Origin: Paenibacillus sp. FSL R7-0337
GTDB lineage: Bacteria > Bacillota > Bacilli > Paenibacillales > Paenibacillaceae
Assembly (NCBI RefSeq): GCF_037969875.1
Contig: NZ_CP150218.1
Span: 682,001 to 746,000 of the forward strand
DNA length: 64,000 nucleotides
Direction: 5' to 3'
Below, piece after piece: positions 51,196 through 60,948 of this stretch. The position numbers and the translations under genes are program-made. The notes below the pieces were generated by a model. The model was not told where the DNA came from and did no database searches. It saw nothing but the letters and a program-made list of their open reading frames with translations. The first letter of the stretch is position 1, and each line of letters begins with the position of its first letter.

Positions 51196-51210
51196 ATGAA
51201 GCCTCCTCTC

Positions 51211-52011
51211 TTACAATGTTGGCTGAGCCTTGCAATATAGCGCGACATCAAAGACCTGATCAGGACACAGAATTTGTTCAGATAGCTTCCACTTGGTCTC
51301 ATCCACAGCTTCCATCGGGTAATTAAACAGTGACTTTAGGTGGTTACCATACCTAATAGCTACTACCACTTGCCCGCTGGTTAATGCATACAACCGGTCC
51401 AGCAGATCGTACTTCTCCGCCACAGTGGAGCTGAATATGATGTGTGTCGCTTGCTTCAACTCAGCCTTGAACTGAATAACTTCCCCTGTTAAAAGACGTA
51501 ATGGCGAATGATTCCCTATCTTCTTCAGCACTTCATTGCTCAATTGCACAGCTTCCTTGTCAATGTCTATTCCCAGAACTTCGGCATTCGTACGCCTGCC
51601 TATCAGCATGGGCGTCATCGGGAAAGCTCCCGAGCCAACCATCACTACCCTGGATGTGGATTCCACCTGAAAGCTGCCGAATTCACGCTCAATGCTGGAT
51701 TCAATATTAGTGAAATATCCGTTTCGCTCTTCCACGCCGTTCAAGACGTGTAGGGCACGACACTTCTCCATGATGGCAACACACCGTGCCGATACTTCTC
51801 TTAATTCTGCTGTTAGCTGCGTCACCTCCTTGGAATCTTGTTGTTCTATCTCTGCCCAGATTTCCTGATGGCGGGGATTCATAATGAATCCGGTGTAGTC
51901 GTCTATGATCTTCGTGAGCTCCAGATTTTCAGCGGAAGTACCATCATACGCATCAGCGATTCTCCGGAACCTGGCTGCAAATCCATAGAGTGTAGTTAGA
52001 AGCATGTTCAA
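51211..52011 (-). CDS. cntL: Nicotianamine synthase-like enzyme CntL
   Basis: This 266-residue enzyme transfers an aminobutyrate unit from SAM onto D- or L-histidine. It has the nicotianamine-synthase SAM loop VVMVGSGAFPMTP near residue 122 and GIDIDKEAVQLS after it. It lies 15 nt upstream of cntM and 24 nt downstream of cntK on the minus strand. Confidence 0.9.
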   Translation of the reverse strand: MNMLLTTLYGFAARFRRIADAYDGTSAENLELTKIIDDYTGFIMNPRHQEIWAEIEQQDSKEVTQLTAELREVSARCVAIMEKCRALHVLNGVEERNGYFTNIESSIEREFGSFQVESTSRVVMVGSGAFPMTPMLIGRRTNAEVLGIDIDKEAVQLSNEVLKKIGNHSPLRLLTGEVIQFKAELKQATHIIFSSTVAEKYDLLDRLYALTSGQVVVAIRYGNHLKSLFNYPMEAVDETKWKLSEQILCPDQVFDVALYCKAQPTL

Positions 52012-52035
52012 ACCTCCCCTTCTCTTCTACAATGA

Positions 52036-52869
52036 TTACAGGTCGATATAGGCTGTTCCTTCCGCCACGATGTTGACATGGCCTGAAATACTTAAGCCGA
52101 CAAGTTGTTCTTGCTCCAGCTGTGCCGATACACTGATGATACCTCCGGGCTGCTGAATGGCCCCTTCGAAGGAGGACTTGTTCTTCCAAGCCATATAGGC
52201 ACCAAGAGAAGCGGTCCCCGAACCGCAGCCTCTCTCCCAGATCATACTATCCAGCGCTGGGATATAAATCAGCGGCAGAAGCTCGCTTGAGCTTGGCTTA
52301 AACAGCAGGATGCCAATCAGCTGATTGGACGATGTAATTTCAAGCAGCTTGGCTAAGCTATGAGCCATTCTTTTGAACGGGTTCGTAAACTGACGGACCT
52401 CGACTACCACATGAAGGAAATCGGAGTACTGGATCAGACCCACCAAATATTCATTGCCGCTATACTTGAATACCTTGGTTTCCAGCTTCAGCGGGATGGG
52501 CATCCTGGCCTGACACAGGTAACTCTCTGCTGTTCTCGTCACCACGCAATCAACCAGTTGATCTGTGCCTGAAGCCTCCAGTGTGATAGATTGGCAGCCG
52601 GAGGGGTGAAGGTCCTGCTGGTTCGCCATCAGTACAGCCAAGGCCATACAGGCATTTCCGCAAAACTCGCCGCCGGCCATTTGGAGCGAAGCATCTGCAT
52701 CCGGACGGGCTTTCTTCTGAATGAACCCCACCTGCTCGGCATTTACGTTGTCGTAAGACATCATTCTTACCGCGATCGGAGCGTATTCATCTTCCTCATG
52801 GCTGCTCTTAACCAAGATCGTCATGTTTTGAGTAGGGCTTACTTTAACAAAGGAGATTTCTCTGCGCAT
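52036..52869 (-). CDS. cntK: Histidine racemase CntK
   Basis: This 277-residue enzyme has the diaminopimelate epimerase fold. Two catalytic cysteines are present, Cys70 in GEFCGNACMA and one in WERGCGSGTAS, as needed for proton exchange on both faces. Context with cntL and cntM identifies it as the racemase that supplies D-histidine, not a lysine-pathway DapF. It is the first gene of the nine-gene operon, behind a Zur-like site. Confidence 0.9.
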   Translation of the reverse strand: MRREISFVKVSPTQNMTILVKSSHEEDEYAPIAVRMMSYDNVNAEQVGFIQKKARPDADASLQMAGGEFCGNACMALAVLMANQQDLHPSGCQSITLEASGTDQLVDCVVTRTAESYLCQARMPIPLKLETKVFKYSGNEYLVGLIQYSDFLHVVVEVRQFTNPFKRMAHSLAKLLEITSSNQLIGILLFKPSSSELLPLIYIPALDSMIWERGCGSGTASLGAYMAWKNKSSFEGAIQQPGGIISVSAQLEQEQLVGLSISGHVNIVAEGTAYIDL

Positions 52870-52899
52870 CGCTCACACCCTTGCAGTTTTGAATTTTAT

Positions 52900-52914
52900 T
52901 TGTAATGATTACGA
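52900..52914. promoter_or_regulatory. Zur (or Fur) box upstream of cntK
   Basis: TTGTAAT-G-ATTACGA is one base from the Bacillus Zur consensus TCGTAAT-N-ATTACGA. An overlapping TGATTAC-G-ATTATCA stretch also resembles the 7-1-7 Fur box. It lies 31-45 nt before the cntK start. In S. aureus the cnt operon is repressed by both Zur and Fur, which fits. Confidence 0.78.
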
Positions 52915-52994
52915 TTATCAATGTAAATTATAGCCAACCTGCCTAGTCTGGTCAACACATTTTTGTTCAGTCTCTGAGAATTATTAGAAGCAGC

Positions 52995-53020
52995 AAAAAG
53001 AGCCTGCCATCGGCAGACTC
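52995..53020 (-). terminator. Terminator after the ABC exporter pair
   Basis: On the minus strand GAGTCTGCC, loop GAT and GGCAGGCTC are followed by a T tract, 21 nt past the stop of the gene ending at 53041. It separates this unit from the cnt promoter. Confidence 0.82.
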
Positions 53021-53040
53021 CTCTGTCAGAGTGCCTGAAC

Positions 53041-54858
53041 TCATTCCCATTCAAAGGCTCCTGTATACAGCTGATAGTAGATGCCTTTCCGTAAGATCAA
53101 CTCCCCGTGATCCCCGCGCTCCTTGATCTGGCCCTTGTCCATCACCATGATGGCATCGGAATTCCGTACCGTGGACAGGCGGTGGGCGATGACGAACACG
53201 GTTCTGTGATCCATTAGATTATCCATCCCCTTCTGTACCAGGGCTTCCGTCCGGGTATCAATGGATGAGGTCGCTTCATCGAGAATCATCACCGGAGGAT
53301 TGGCAATGGCTGACCTGGCAATCGCCAACAGCTGGCTTTGGCCCTGTGACAGCCCATTCCCGTTCCCGTCCAGCTGAGTCTGGTATCCGTCCGGCAAGCG
53401 TTCGATGAAGCTCGCGGCATAAGACAGCTTGGCGGCCTGCATAACCTCCTCGTCAGTGGCCTCCAGCCGTCCATAGCGGATATTATCGGCCACCGTGCCG
53501 GAGAACAGATGCGTGTCTTGCAGAACGATACCAAGGGACCGGCGCAGGTCCGCTTTGCGGATACGCTGTATATTGATGCCGTCATAGATGATCTCGCCTT
53601 GCGTGATATCGTAGAAACGGTTCAGCAGGTTGGCCACGGTCGTTTTTCCGGCACCTGTAGCGCCTACAAAAGCAAGCTTCTGCCCAGGCTTTGCATATAA
53701 AGTAATCTCCTGCAGCACCTGCTTCTTCCCGTCATACGTGAAGCAGACATCCTTGAACTCCACCTTCCCGGCAAGCGGCACTGTGGAACCATCCTCCAGC
53801 CTCCATGCCCATCCGGTGCCTTGCGGGTCTTGCTCCAGGGTCACGCGTCCCTCGTCCTCTTCCGGCTGTTCATCCATCAGGTTGAAAATCCGCTGTGCGC
53901 CCGCAAGCGCCACCAGGAACATATTGATCTGGGAGGAGATTTCAGCAATCGGCATCGTGAAGTTACGGGACAGGCTCAGAAACGCCGCAATACTTCCCAG
54001 CGTCAAGCCTTCATTCCAGCCGGATATCGACATGGCCCCACCCGCTATTGCCACCAGCACATAGATTAAGGTAGCCAGATTAGCATTCACCGGCATCAGA
54101 ATATTAGAATACTTGTTGGCTGTCGTGGAATTCTCGAACAACTGATGATTCAGCTGTGCGAACTGCTCGATGGATCGCTCTTCACGGCCGAATACCTGCA
54201 CTACCTTTTGCCCGTGAATCATTTCTTCGATATATCCGTCCAGTGCGCCGATAGATTCCTGCTGCCGGAAAAAGTGGTGTGTTGCTTTTCCACCTACCTT
54301 CTTGGTAATCCATATCATCACTAATGCGCCTAATACCACTACAATCGTCAGCGGGACATCCAAATACAGCATCGTACCCAGCACCACTATGACCGTCACA
54401 ACCGTAGACAGCAATTGCGGCAAGCCGTCTGTGAGCATCATATTCAGTGTATCTACGTCATTCGTGTAGTGACTCATGATGTCACCGTGCTCCTTGCGGT
54501 CGAAGTACTTAATCGGCAGCTTCTGCATATGAGCGAACAGATGGTCACGGATTCTTTTCATAATGAGCTGTGAGACCGTAATCATCAGCCGCTTGGAGAT
54601 AAATGTGCTGATGACACCGGCGGCATAAATGACAGCCAGAATGGCCAGTGCCTGGAACAAAGCGTCAAATACCGGATGCTGATCGCCCAGCAGCGGTGTG
54701 ATGAAGTCATCGATGAGCAGTCTCAGGAACGTAGCGGAAGCTACAGATACCGCAGAACTTACCAGCACCAGCAGAAGGGCCAGTGAGGTTCTGAACTTGA
54801 AGAGCTTGAAGTAGGCCAGGAGCCGCTTAATCGTTCTGCCATAATTAATGTTGTTCAT
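53041..54858 (-). CDS. ABC multidrug exporter half, YfiC/BmrD-like
   Basis: This is a 605-residue membrane-ATPase half exporter. Walker A is GATGAGKTT and Walker B VMILDEATSS with the catalytic Glu. The signature is altered to LSQGQ instead of LSGGQ. The partner gene has the complementary defect, so the two form a heterodimer with one degenerate ATP site, as in BmrCD or TM287/288. It overlaps the partner by 14 nt. Confidence 0.9.
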   Translation of the reverse strand: MNNINYGRTIKRLLAYFKLFKFRTSLALLLVLVSSAVSVASATFLRLLIDDFITPLLGDQHPVFDALFQALAILAVIYAAGVISTFISKRLMITVSQLIMKRIRDHLFAHMQKLPIKYFDRKEHGDIMSHYTNDVDTLNMMLTDGLPQLLSTVVTVIVVLGTMLYLDVPLTIVVVLGALVMIWITKKVGGKATHHFFRQQESIGALDGYIEEMIHGQKVVQVFGREERSIEQFAQLNHQLFENSTTANKYSNILMPVNANLATLIYVLVAIAGGAMSISGWNEGLTLGSIAAFLSLSRNFTMPIAEISSQINMFLVALAGAQRIFNLMDEQPEEDEGRVTLEQDPQGTGWAWRLEDGSTVPLAGKVEFKDVCFTYDGKKQVLQEITLYAKPGQKLAFVGATGAGKTTVANLLNRFYDITQGEIIYDGINIQRIRKADLRRSLGIVLQDTHLFSGTVADNIRYGRLEATDEEVMQAAKLSYAASFIERLPDGYQTQLDGNGNGLSQGQSQLLAIARSAIANPPVMILDEATSSIDTRTEALVQKGMDNLMDHRTVFVIAHRLSTVRNSDAIMVMDKGQIKERGDHGELILRKGIYYQLYTGAFEWE

Positions 54859-56587
54859 GCTGTGCTTCCTCTCCCTTCGTCTGTGTGTTGTAAGCTTCCT
54901 GATAGATCGTACTCCGGCTCAAAAGCTCCTGATGCGTCCCGATATCCGCCAGCTCCCCGTCATCCAGCACAATAATCTGATCTGCATCTTCCACAGACGC
55001 GATCCGCTGGGCAATGATGATCTTGGTCGTATCCGGAATACTCTCCTTGAATACAGTTCGGATTAATGCATCTGTACGTGTATCCACTGCACTGGTCGAA
55101 TCATCCAGAATCAGGATTTTGGGCTTCTTCAGTAGAGCTCTGGCAATACATAACCGCTGCTTCTGCCCGCCGGATACATTCGTCCCCCCTTGATCCAGCC
55201 GGGTATCATATCCGTCAGGGAAGGACGTGATGAACTCATGGGCTTGTGCGGCCTTGCAGGCGTCGATCAGCTCTTCGTCGGTAGCTGCTTCATTCCCCCA
55301 GCGCAGATTGTCCTTGATGGAGCCGCCGAACAGTACATTTTTCTGGAGCACCATAGCGACCTGACTCCGCAGCACATGCAGATCATAGTCCTTCACATTC
55401 GTTCCGCTAACGAGTACTTCACCTTCGGTAACATCATAGAGACGCGGAATGAGCTGCACCAATGTAGACTTGGCACTGCCCGACCCGCCGATCATGCCAA
55501 TCGTCTGTCCCGGGCGAATATGCAGGTTGATCCCGGATAATGCATCCTTCTTGGCCTTACTGGAGTAACGGAAGGACACGTTACGGAACTCCACCTCGCC
55601 TGTATGCAGTTCAGTTACCGGGGAACCCGGACTTGTGATGTCCGGCTGTTCATCCAGCAGGTCATGAATACGTCCGGCAGACGCGCGGGCAATAGCGACC
55701 ATTACTACAACGATCCCCAGCGTCATCAGGCTCATCAGAATTTGCATGGAGTAAGCGAACACACTGGTCAGTTCTCCGGTTGTCATATTGCCGCCCACCA
55801 CCAGCTTGGCTCCTACCCAGGAGATGATTAGCATCACCCCATACAGAATCACCTGCATAAGCGGCAGCTCATAGGCGAGGATGCGTTCGGCTTTGGCCAT
55901 CTGTGCGAAGATCCTCAGCGACACTGCCTGGAACTTGGAGATCTCATGCTCCTCCCGCACATAAGACTTGACCACCCGAATGCCGCGGACATTCTCCTGA
56001 ACGACCTTGTTGAGCGAATCATAGCTGTCGAAGGCCCGTTCAAAGACCGGAAAGGCATACTTCAAGATGAGCATCATCCCTGCCGCAAGCACCGGAACAA
56101 CGACGATGAACCAGGTAGCAATAGTTGGACTGACCCGGTAGGTCATAATCGTGGCAAATATAATCATTACGGGGCTGCGGAACGCAATCCGTATAATCAT
56201 CAGAAATGCATTCTGCACATGCGTGATATCCGTAGTCAGCCGGGTGACGATCCCTGAGGTCGAGAATTTATCCATATTGGAAAAAGACAGCCGCTGCACA
56301 TGACGGAACAGGTCTTCCCGCAGATTTCGCCCGAAGCCGGACATCGCAGTGGCTGAGTGTTTACCGGCAAGTGCGCCGAATACCAGGGAGACCAGAGCGA
56401 ACAGGATAAGAATCAGACCATACTTCACGATCTGGTTCATCTGCCCCCCGGTAATGCCCTGGTCAATTAACTCAGCCATGAGCAAGGGAATCAGCACCTC
56501 CATGGCAACCTCTCCAAGCAAGAATATAGGAGTCAACCATGTATCCTTCTTATACTCCCGCACACTTTGCAGTAACTTCCTGATCAT
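54845..56587 (-). CDS. ABC multidrug exporter half, YfiB/BmrC-like
   Basis: This is a 580-residue half exporter. Walker A GGSGSAKST, signature VSGGQKQRL, and Walker B ILILDDSTSA, where Asp replaces the catalytic Glu. This matches the degenerate half of heterodimeric exporters. I place the start at the second ATG (56587), 6 nt after AAGGAG; the first ATG at 56593 touches the site. It is divergent from a MerR regulator. Confidence 0.9.
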   Translation of the reverse strand: MIRKLLQSVREYKKDTWLTPIFLLGEVAMEVLIPLLMAELIDQGITGGQMNQIVKYGLILILFALVSLVFGALAGKHSATAMSGFGRNLREDLFRHVQRLSFSNMDKFSTSGIVTRLTTDITHVQNAFLMIIRIAFRSPVMIIFATIMTYRVSPTIATWFIVVVPVLAAGMMLILKYAFPVFERAFDSYDSLNKVVQENVRGIRVVKSYVREEHEISKFQAVSLRIFAQMAKAERILAYELPLMQVILYGVMLIISWVGAKLVVGGNMTTGELTSVFAYSMQILMSLMTLGIVVVMVAIARASAGRIHDLLDEQPDITSPGSPVTELHTGEVEFRNVSFRYSSKAKKDALSGINLHIRPGQTIGMIGGSGSAKSTLVQLIPRLYDVTEGEVLVSGTNVKDYDLHVLRSQVAMVLQKNVLFGGSIKDNLRWGNEAATDEELIDACKAAQAHEFITSFPDGYDTRLDQGGTNVSGGQKQRLCIARALLKKPKILILDDSTSAVDTRTDALIRTVFKESIPDTTKIIIAQRIASVEDADQIIVLDDGELADIGTHQELLSRSTIYQEAYNTQTKGEEAQHEQH

Positions 56588-56650
56588 AAGCATTCTCCTT
56601 CTTTGTAACGAACAAGTTGATTAACCGTAAGAACAGAGGTTATTATAAAC

Positions 56651-56669
56651 TGTATAGTAACTATACAGT
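56651..56669. promoter_or_regulatory. Perfect 19-bp palindrome, MerR operator candidate
   Basis: CTGTATAGT-A-ACTATACAG lies between the divergent exporter and MerR genes. MerR proteins bind such dyads within the promoter spacer, so it probably serves both the exporter and the regulator. Confidence 0.75.
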
Positions 56670-56696
56670 CAATCCGTCATTTAGAAGGAGATGAAG

Positions 56697-57527
56697 ATGG
56701 CTAAACCTAAGAATGATTTGATGTCTATTAGCGCCTTTTCCAAGCTGTCCCGTGTTCCGCGCAAAACGCTCATTTTCTATGATCAGATCGGCTTATTTAA
56801 GCCTGTCTTCGTGGCTGACAACGGCTACCGGTACTACATCCGCACCCAGTTGGATACCATTGGTGTCATTTATCTCTTCAAGGAGCTGGGCATGTCTCTG
56901 GAGGATATCCGGGAGTATCTGGAGCACCGTTCTCCGTCAAGCACCCTGGAGCTGCTGCGGAAGCAGGAGGAGATTGTGAAGCTACAGATTGCGAAGCTCA
57001 CACAGGCTAGACAGATGATCCTCCAGCGCGCGGATAATATCGATCACTCTCTGAATGTGGACACCAGCCGGATATCTGTCATCCACCAGGCCCGCAAGCC
57101 GATTCTGCGAAGCCGCCGTGTCCATGACTCGAGGCGGGAATTAAACGAGGAGCTGTGGGATGATTACCAGGAACGTCTGCATCTCGAACATGCACCTGCC
57201 GGATATCCGGGTGGAGCGATTATCTGTAAGGAGGATCTGCTAAGGAGGGACGGGGATATGATCTCCTATATGTTCTGCTTCATCACAACAGAGCATCACG
57301 AACAAGAATATATGCCGGAAGGCTACTATCTTGTGTCTTACACCCGGGCTGATTATGAGGATAGCGAGAAAATTTATCCGCAGATTTTTGATTACATGGA
57401 CAAGAATCATTATGTTATTAAAGGAGATGCTTACGAGGAATTCCTGCTGGATGAGATCGTTATGAAGCATCCTGAGGACTATCTGGTGCGGGTGATGGTG
57501 CATATCGAGGAGCCAGCCAAGTCATAA
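56697..57527 (+). CDS. MerR-family multidrug regulator
   Basis: This 276-residue regulator has an N-terminal MerR domain (ISAFSKLSRVPRKTLIFYD, GYRYY), a coiled-coil linker around residues 85-120 and a C-terminal GyrI-like effector domain of the BmrR type. It is therefore likely to sense a hydrophobic compound and induce the divergent exporter. The ATG at 56697 has better spacing to AGAAGGAG than the one at 56691. Confidence 0.88.
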   Translation: MAKPKNDLMSISAFSKLSRVPRKTLIFYDQIGLFKPVFVADNGYRYYIRTQLDTIGVIYLFKELGMSLEDIREYLEHRSPSSTLELLRKQEEIVKLQIAKLTQARQMILQRADNIDHSLNVDTSRISVIHQARKPILRSRRVHDSRRELNEELWDDYQERLHLEHAPAGYPGGAIICKEDLLRRDGDMISYMFCFITTEHHEQEYMPEGYYLVSYTRADYEDSEKIYPQIFDYMDKNHYVIKGDAYEEFLLDEIVMKHPEDYLVRVMVHIEEPAKS

Positions 57528-57538
57528 ACCCCTACCAA

Positions 57539-57588
57539 AAACGGCGACCCGCCCCGGTAGATTCCAGGGCAACGTCGCCGTTTGTTTA
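57539..57588. terminator. Bidirectional terminator between merR and the NlpC/P60 gene
   Basis: AAACGGCGAC and GTCGCCGTTT pair over 10 bp with a 25-nt loop, flanked by A and T runs. It sits between convergent genes. Confidence 0.72.
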
Positions 57589-57611
57589 TAATATAAGGAT
57601 TAGTGATCGAA

Positions 57612-58085
57612 TTAATTGCCAGTCATCTTCTGATACGTGCTCTCCGAAATGGTTCTTCTGGCGGTTACGTATCTATCCTTGTAGTAGCTCGAAGACAGCT
57701 TGGTGATGGACACTCCGTTATTGCTGGAGGAATGTGCAAATTTGTTGTCGCCCACATAGATGCCTGCATGCGAGATGCCGTTGCCTCCGGTGTCGAAAAA
57801 GACAAGATCTCCCGGACGTAAATCGGACTTGGCTACATATTCGCCTGCACTTGCCTGCGACTTGGATGTTCTCGGAAGATCTAAGTTGAACTTGCCAAAT
57901 ATGTATATTATAAATCCGGAACAGTCAAACCCTTCAGATGCCTTGGTGCCCCCCCATTTATATGGAGTTCCCATAACATCATTAACCTCTTGGTCAAGCC
58001 TGGTGCTGTCATCCGCAGATGCTTTTTCAGATCCAAACGATAGCAATAGTACAATACTCAGTAGCCACACGATTCCTTTTTTCAA
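57612..58085 (-). CDS. Secreted NlpC/P60 peptidoglycan endopeptidase
   Basis: This 157-residue protein has a signal peptide (MKKGIVWLLSIVLLL, cleavage near KASAD) and a single NlpC/P60 domain. The catalytic Cys is in FDCSGFI, the His in ISHAGIYVG, with a third polar residue near KFAHSS. It cleaves peptide bonds in peptidoglycan stems outside the cell. It has no LysM or SH3 binding domain, so it is a minimal enzyme. Confidence 0.9.
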   Translation of the reverse strand: MKKGIVWLLSIVLLLSFGSEKASADDSTRLDQEVNDVMGTPYKWGGTKASEGFDCSGFIIYIFGKFNLDLPRTSKSQASAGEYVAKSDLRPGDLVFFDTGGNGISHAGIYVGDNKFAHSSSNNGVSITKLSSSYYKDRYVTARRTISESTYQKMTGN

Positions 58086-58209
58086 AAAGAACTCAGTCTC
58101 CTTTCTTGCCGGCTAATGCTGCCTGACAGTTATTAATTTTTTGTAACTATTATGAATGATAGTGTAATATTCTCCGTTCGTCAACCCCTTCGGTGTTTTT
58201 TGAAAGAGT

Positions 58210-60054
58210 TTACATTCCCAGGCGCAGGTTAATCTCGCGTATCCGCGCAAGTGGAACCTTCGGCTCGCGCTCCGCAGTCATTAACCCGTTGACCTCATCC
58301 TGAACGTCCGTAACCTGCGTATAACAGTATCCGGAGATGAATGGAATGGCCTGAATCGCACGGGTTAAGCTGCCGAACCGCTCCAGAAAAGCTTCCTCGC
58401 TATCCACCTGATGGCCATACCCCCAGCCGTGCTCACTCTGGAAGGCAATCCCCCCATACTCGCTGATGATAACTGGCTGCCCCTTATAGCTATACCCTTC
58501 TGCAAAAGCAAACTTCCATTCGTTATACGTGCCGCTGCTGCCGGTAATAGAGTCTTTATCCTTGTAAGTTGCATATAACGCTTCACCCCGCTCCACATAA
58601 TCATGCAGCGTCAGAATGTCAGACACGGTATGCTCCCAGCCGTCATTCGTAATCACCGGGCGATAAGGATCAATTGATTTGGTCAAATGATAGATCCCTT
58701 CCGTGAATGTCTGCTGCCGGACGTCATGAAGGATATTCTGCACTCCCCACGATTCGTTAAAAGGCACCCAGGTGATAATGCACGGATGGTTATACTGCTG
58801 CTGCACGACCTCCAGCCATTCGTTGGTGAAACGCTCCAGTGCCTCGTCGTTATATTCGTAAGCAGCCGCCATCTCTGACCAGACCAGTAGGCCTTTGACA
58901 TCGCACCAGTACAGGAACCGGGCGTCCTCCACCTTCATATGTTTACGCAAACCGTTGTAGCCCATCTCCAGAATTGCCTCAATATCTTGAATCAGCGCTT
59001 CTTCAGACGGCGGAGTCAGATGGCTGTCGGTCCAGTAGCCCTGATCCAGGATCAGTCTTTGATACAGAGGGATGTTGTTCAGCAGGATCTGGCTGCCCTT
59101 GATTGAGATGCTGCGCATGCCGGCATACGAGCCAACCCGGTCAAGCTCCTGCTCACCCGCATACAGCACGAATTCGATGTCAAAAAGGTTCGGGTTCCCC
59201 GGTGACCACAGGTTCTGCAGCCAAGGCCCGTTAATGCCTTCCATCATGCTGACTTCCACCGTCATCCATGCTCTGTCCACCGACAGGCTAAGCTTATTTA
59301 CCCGCTCCCCTTGATACGTAATTTCGGTCTCCAGCCTGAGATTCCGGGCTTCTGTCAGGCCGTGTACACGGTAATCCAGCCGGAGCATTTGGCGGTTAAT
59401 GTCGGGTGTCATTTTCACGGAATCCAGCCGGGTAGCGTGGACATGCTCCAGCCAGACGCTTTTCCAGATACCGGTGGTCTGAACATAGAACGAATCATGG
59501 TTTCGGCCCGCCCAGCGCTGCTTCCCCCGGGGCTGTAGACAGCTGTCGCTGTCGGTCACCATCAGCACAATCTCGTTCATGCCATCCTGACTGAGCAGAT
59601 CGGTAATATCGAAGGAGAACCGCGCATACGCCCCCTCATGCTCTCCTGCGTACCCGCCGTTCACCCAGCAGACCGCTTTATAATCCACGCCTTCAAAATG
59701 CAGCACCGTCTGCTTCCCTTCTAGCGCATGGGACAGAACCAGATGCTTGCGGTACCAGATCCGGGGGTGAAAGGTCTCCTCACCGATGCCGCTGGCCGCT
59801 GTCTCGCAGGTGAATGGAACGTTAATGGTATGTGTGGCCGGAAAATGGTCCATCCAGCGCGCCGCAACGCCTGCATTGTCATCATCGAAGCTAAAGTCCC
59901 ATTCTCCGTTCAAATCCAGCCACTGGCTGCGGACAAATTGGGGTCGCGGGTAGCCCAGGGTATAGAATTTCGTCGCTGCTTTCGTCGTTGTTCCAGTCAT
60001 CTTAGAATTAACCTTCTCTCTCGTTACTGAAGTATTCTCCATATTCACTACCAC
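58210..60054 (-). CDS. Glycoside hydrolase family 2 protein
   Basis: This 614-residue cytoplasmic enzyme has the GH2 three-domain start (sugar-binding, Ig-like) and a TIM barrel. The acid/base Glu is in PFNESWG (near 434) and the nucleophile Glu in VISEYGG (near 532). It lacks a signal peptide. Family members include beta-galactosidase, beta-glucuronidase and beta-mannosidase; the substrate here cannot be fixed. It starts at GTG with GGGAG upstream and is divergent from an AraC regulator that probably controls it. Confidence 0.9.
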   Translation of the reverse strand: MVVNMENTSVTREKVNSKMTGTTTKAATKFYTLGYPRPQFVRSQWLDLNGEWDFSFDDDNAGVAARWMDHFPATHTINVPFTCETAASGIGEETFHPRIWYRKHLVLSHALEGKQTVLHFEGVDYKAVCWVNGGYAGEHEGAYARFSFDITDLLSQDGMNEIVLMVTDSDSCLQPRGKQRWAGRNHDSFYVQTTGIWKSVWLEHVHATRLDSVKMTPDINRQMLRLDYRVHGLTEARNLRLETEITYQGERVNKLSLSVDRAWMTVEVSMMEGINGPWLQNLWSPGNPNLFDIEFVLYAGEQELDRVGSYAGMRSISIKGSQILLNNIPLYQRLILDQGYWTDSHLTPPSEEALIQDIEAILEMGYNGLRKHMKVEDARFLYWCDVKGLLVWSEMAAAYEYNDEALERFTNEWLEVVQQQYNHPCIITWVPFNESWGVQNILHDVRQQTFTEGIYHLTKSIDPYRPVITNDGWEHTVSDILTLHDYVERGEALYATYKDKDSITGSSGTYNEWKFAFAEGYSYKGQPVIISEYGGIAFQSEHGWGYGHQVDSEEAFLERFGSLTRAIQAIPFISGYCYTQVTDVQDEVNGLMTAEREPKVPLARIREINLRLGM

Positions 60055-60072
60055 AGAGTACTCCCTTGTCCC

Positions 60073-60915
60073 GTGAAAGAAAATGATTTATCCTATCTAT
60101 TGACTGATCTATCCTTCAAAAAGGCGGAAATGTATATGTTCATCCTAAAACGGTGCGGTTCGAATGTAATTCATCCGGAGGGCATGACAATTGACCGCCC
60201 GGAAGGCTCCGGCGATTATGTCTTCGTATTCTTTCGGAGCAAGATGGAGCTGAGGCTTCAGACGCGGAGCGTGTATGCTGAACCGAATACTTACATCATC
60301 TATAACAGAGATAGCCATTACTTCTACAGAGACGCTGAGCTGCCGCTGGTGCATGACTGGTTCCATTTTGAGCTGGAGGGAGCGGATGCTTGGTTTGACC
60401 GCTTGAAGCTGCCGCTGGACACCTTAATGAAGGCCCATGACCCGCTCTATATCACCAGAAAAGTGAATGAGCTGCACTGGGAGAATCTGCAGAACGGCAG
60501 CTTCCGCCTGGAGATCATCGACTCCATTGTTCGTTGCCTGTTCATGAAGCTTAGCGATATGCGCCATCACGTGGAGGCCAGCCAGCCGGTCAGCAAATAC
60601 TATGATGCGTTCCTGAACCTGAGAAATGAAGTGCTCAGCTCCCCCTCCACCTGGTATTCTGTCGAACAGCTGGCGGAGCGGATGAACATGAGCCCGTCCT
60701 ATTTTCAGCAGATCTATAAGCAAATCTTCGGCATTCCGGCCGTCAGCGACATCATCCTTAATCGTGTGGGCCATGCCTCCTATTTACTGAAGAACACCAC
60801 GTATACCGTCAGCCAGATCTCTGCGAGTTGCGGTTATGAGAATGATGTCCATTTCATGCGGCAGTTCAAGAAGTTCACCGGCCAAACGCCCAGTGAATAT
60901 CGGGGGAAGGGCTGA
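60073..60915 (+). CDS. AraC-family regulator of the GH2 gene
   Basis: This 280-residue protein has an N-terminal cupin-like sensor half and a C-terminal pair of helix-turn-helix motifs (SVEQLAERMNMSPSYFQQIY and TVSQISASCGYENDVHFMRQ, ending in GQTPSEYR). It is divergent from the GH2 gene with only 18 nt between starts, so they share control DNA. The GTG start at 60073 has no clear ribosome site; a start further inside, near 60136, is possible. Confidence 0.85.
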   Translation: MKENDLSYLLTDLSFKKAEMYMFILKRCGSNVIHPEGMTIDRPEGSGDYVFVFFRSKMELRLQTRSVYAEPNTYIIYNRDSHYFYRDAELPLVHDWFHFELEGADAWFDRLKLPLDTLMKAHDPLYITRKVNELHWENLQNGSFRLEIIDSIVRCLFMKLSDMRHHVEASQPVSKYYDAFLNLRNEVLSSPSTWYSVEQLAERMNMSPSYFQQIYKQIFGIPAVSDIILNRVGHASYLLKNTTYTVSQISASCGYENDVHFMRQFKKFTGQTPSEYRGKG

Positions 60916-60948
60916 TGGCGAAGGAAGAGTGGCTCGGAGTTATCGGAG

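Noticed and set aside
52036..52869. Diaminopimelate epimerase dapF
   Set aside because: The fold is the same, but it begins an operon with cntL and cntM; no lysine-pathway genes are adjacent.
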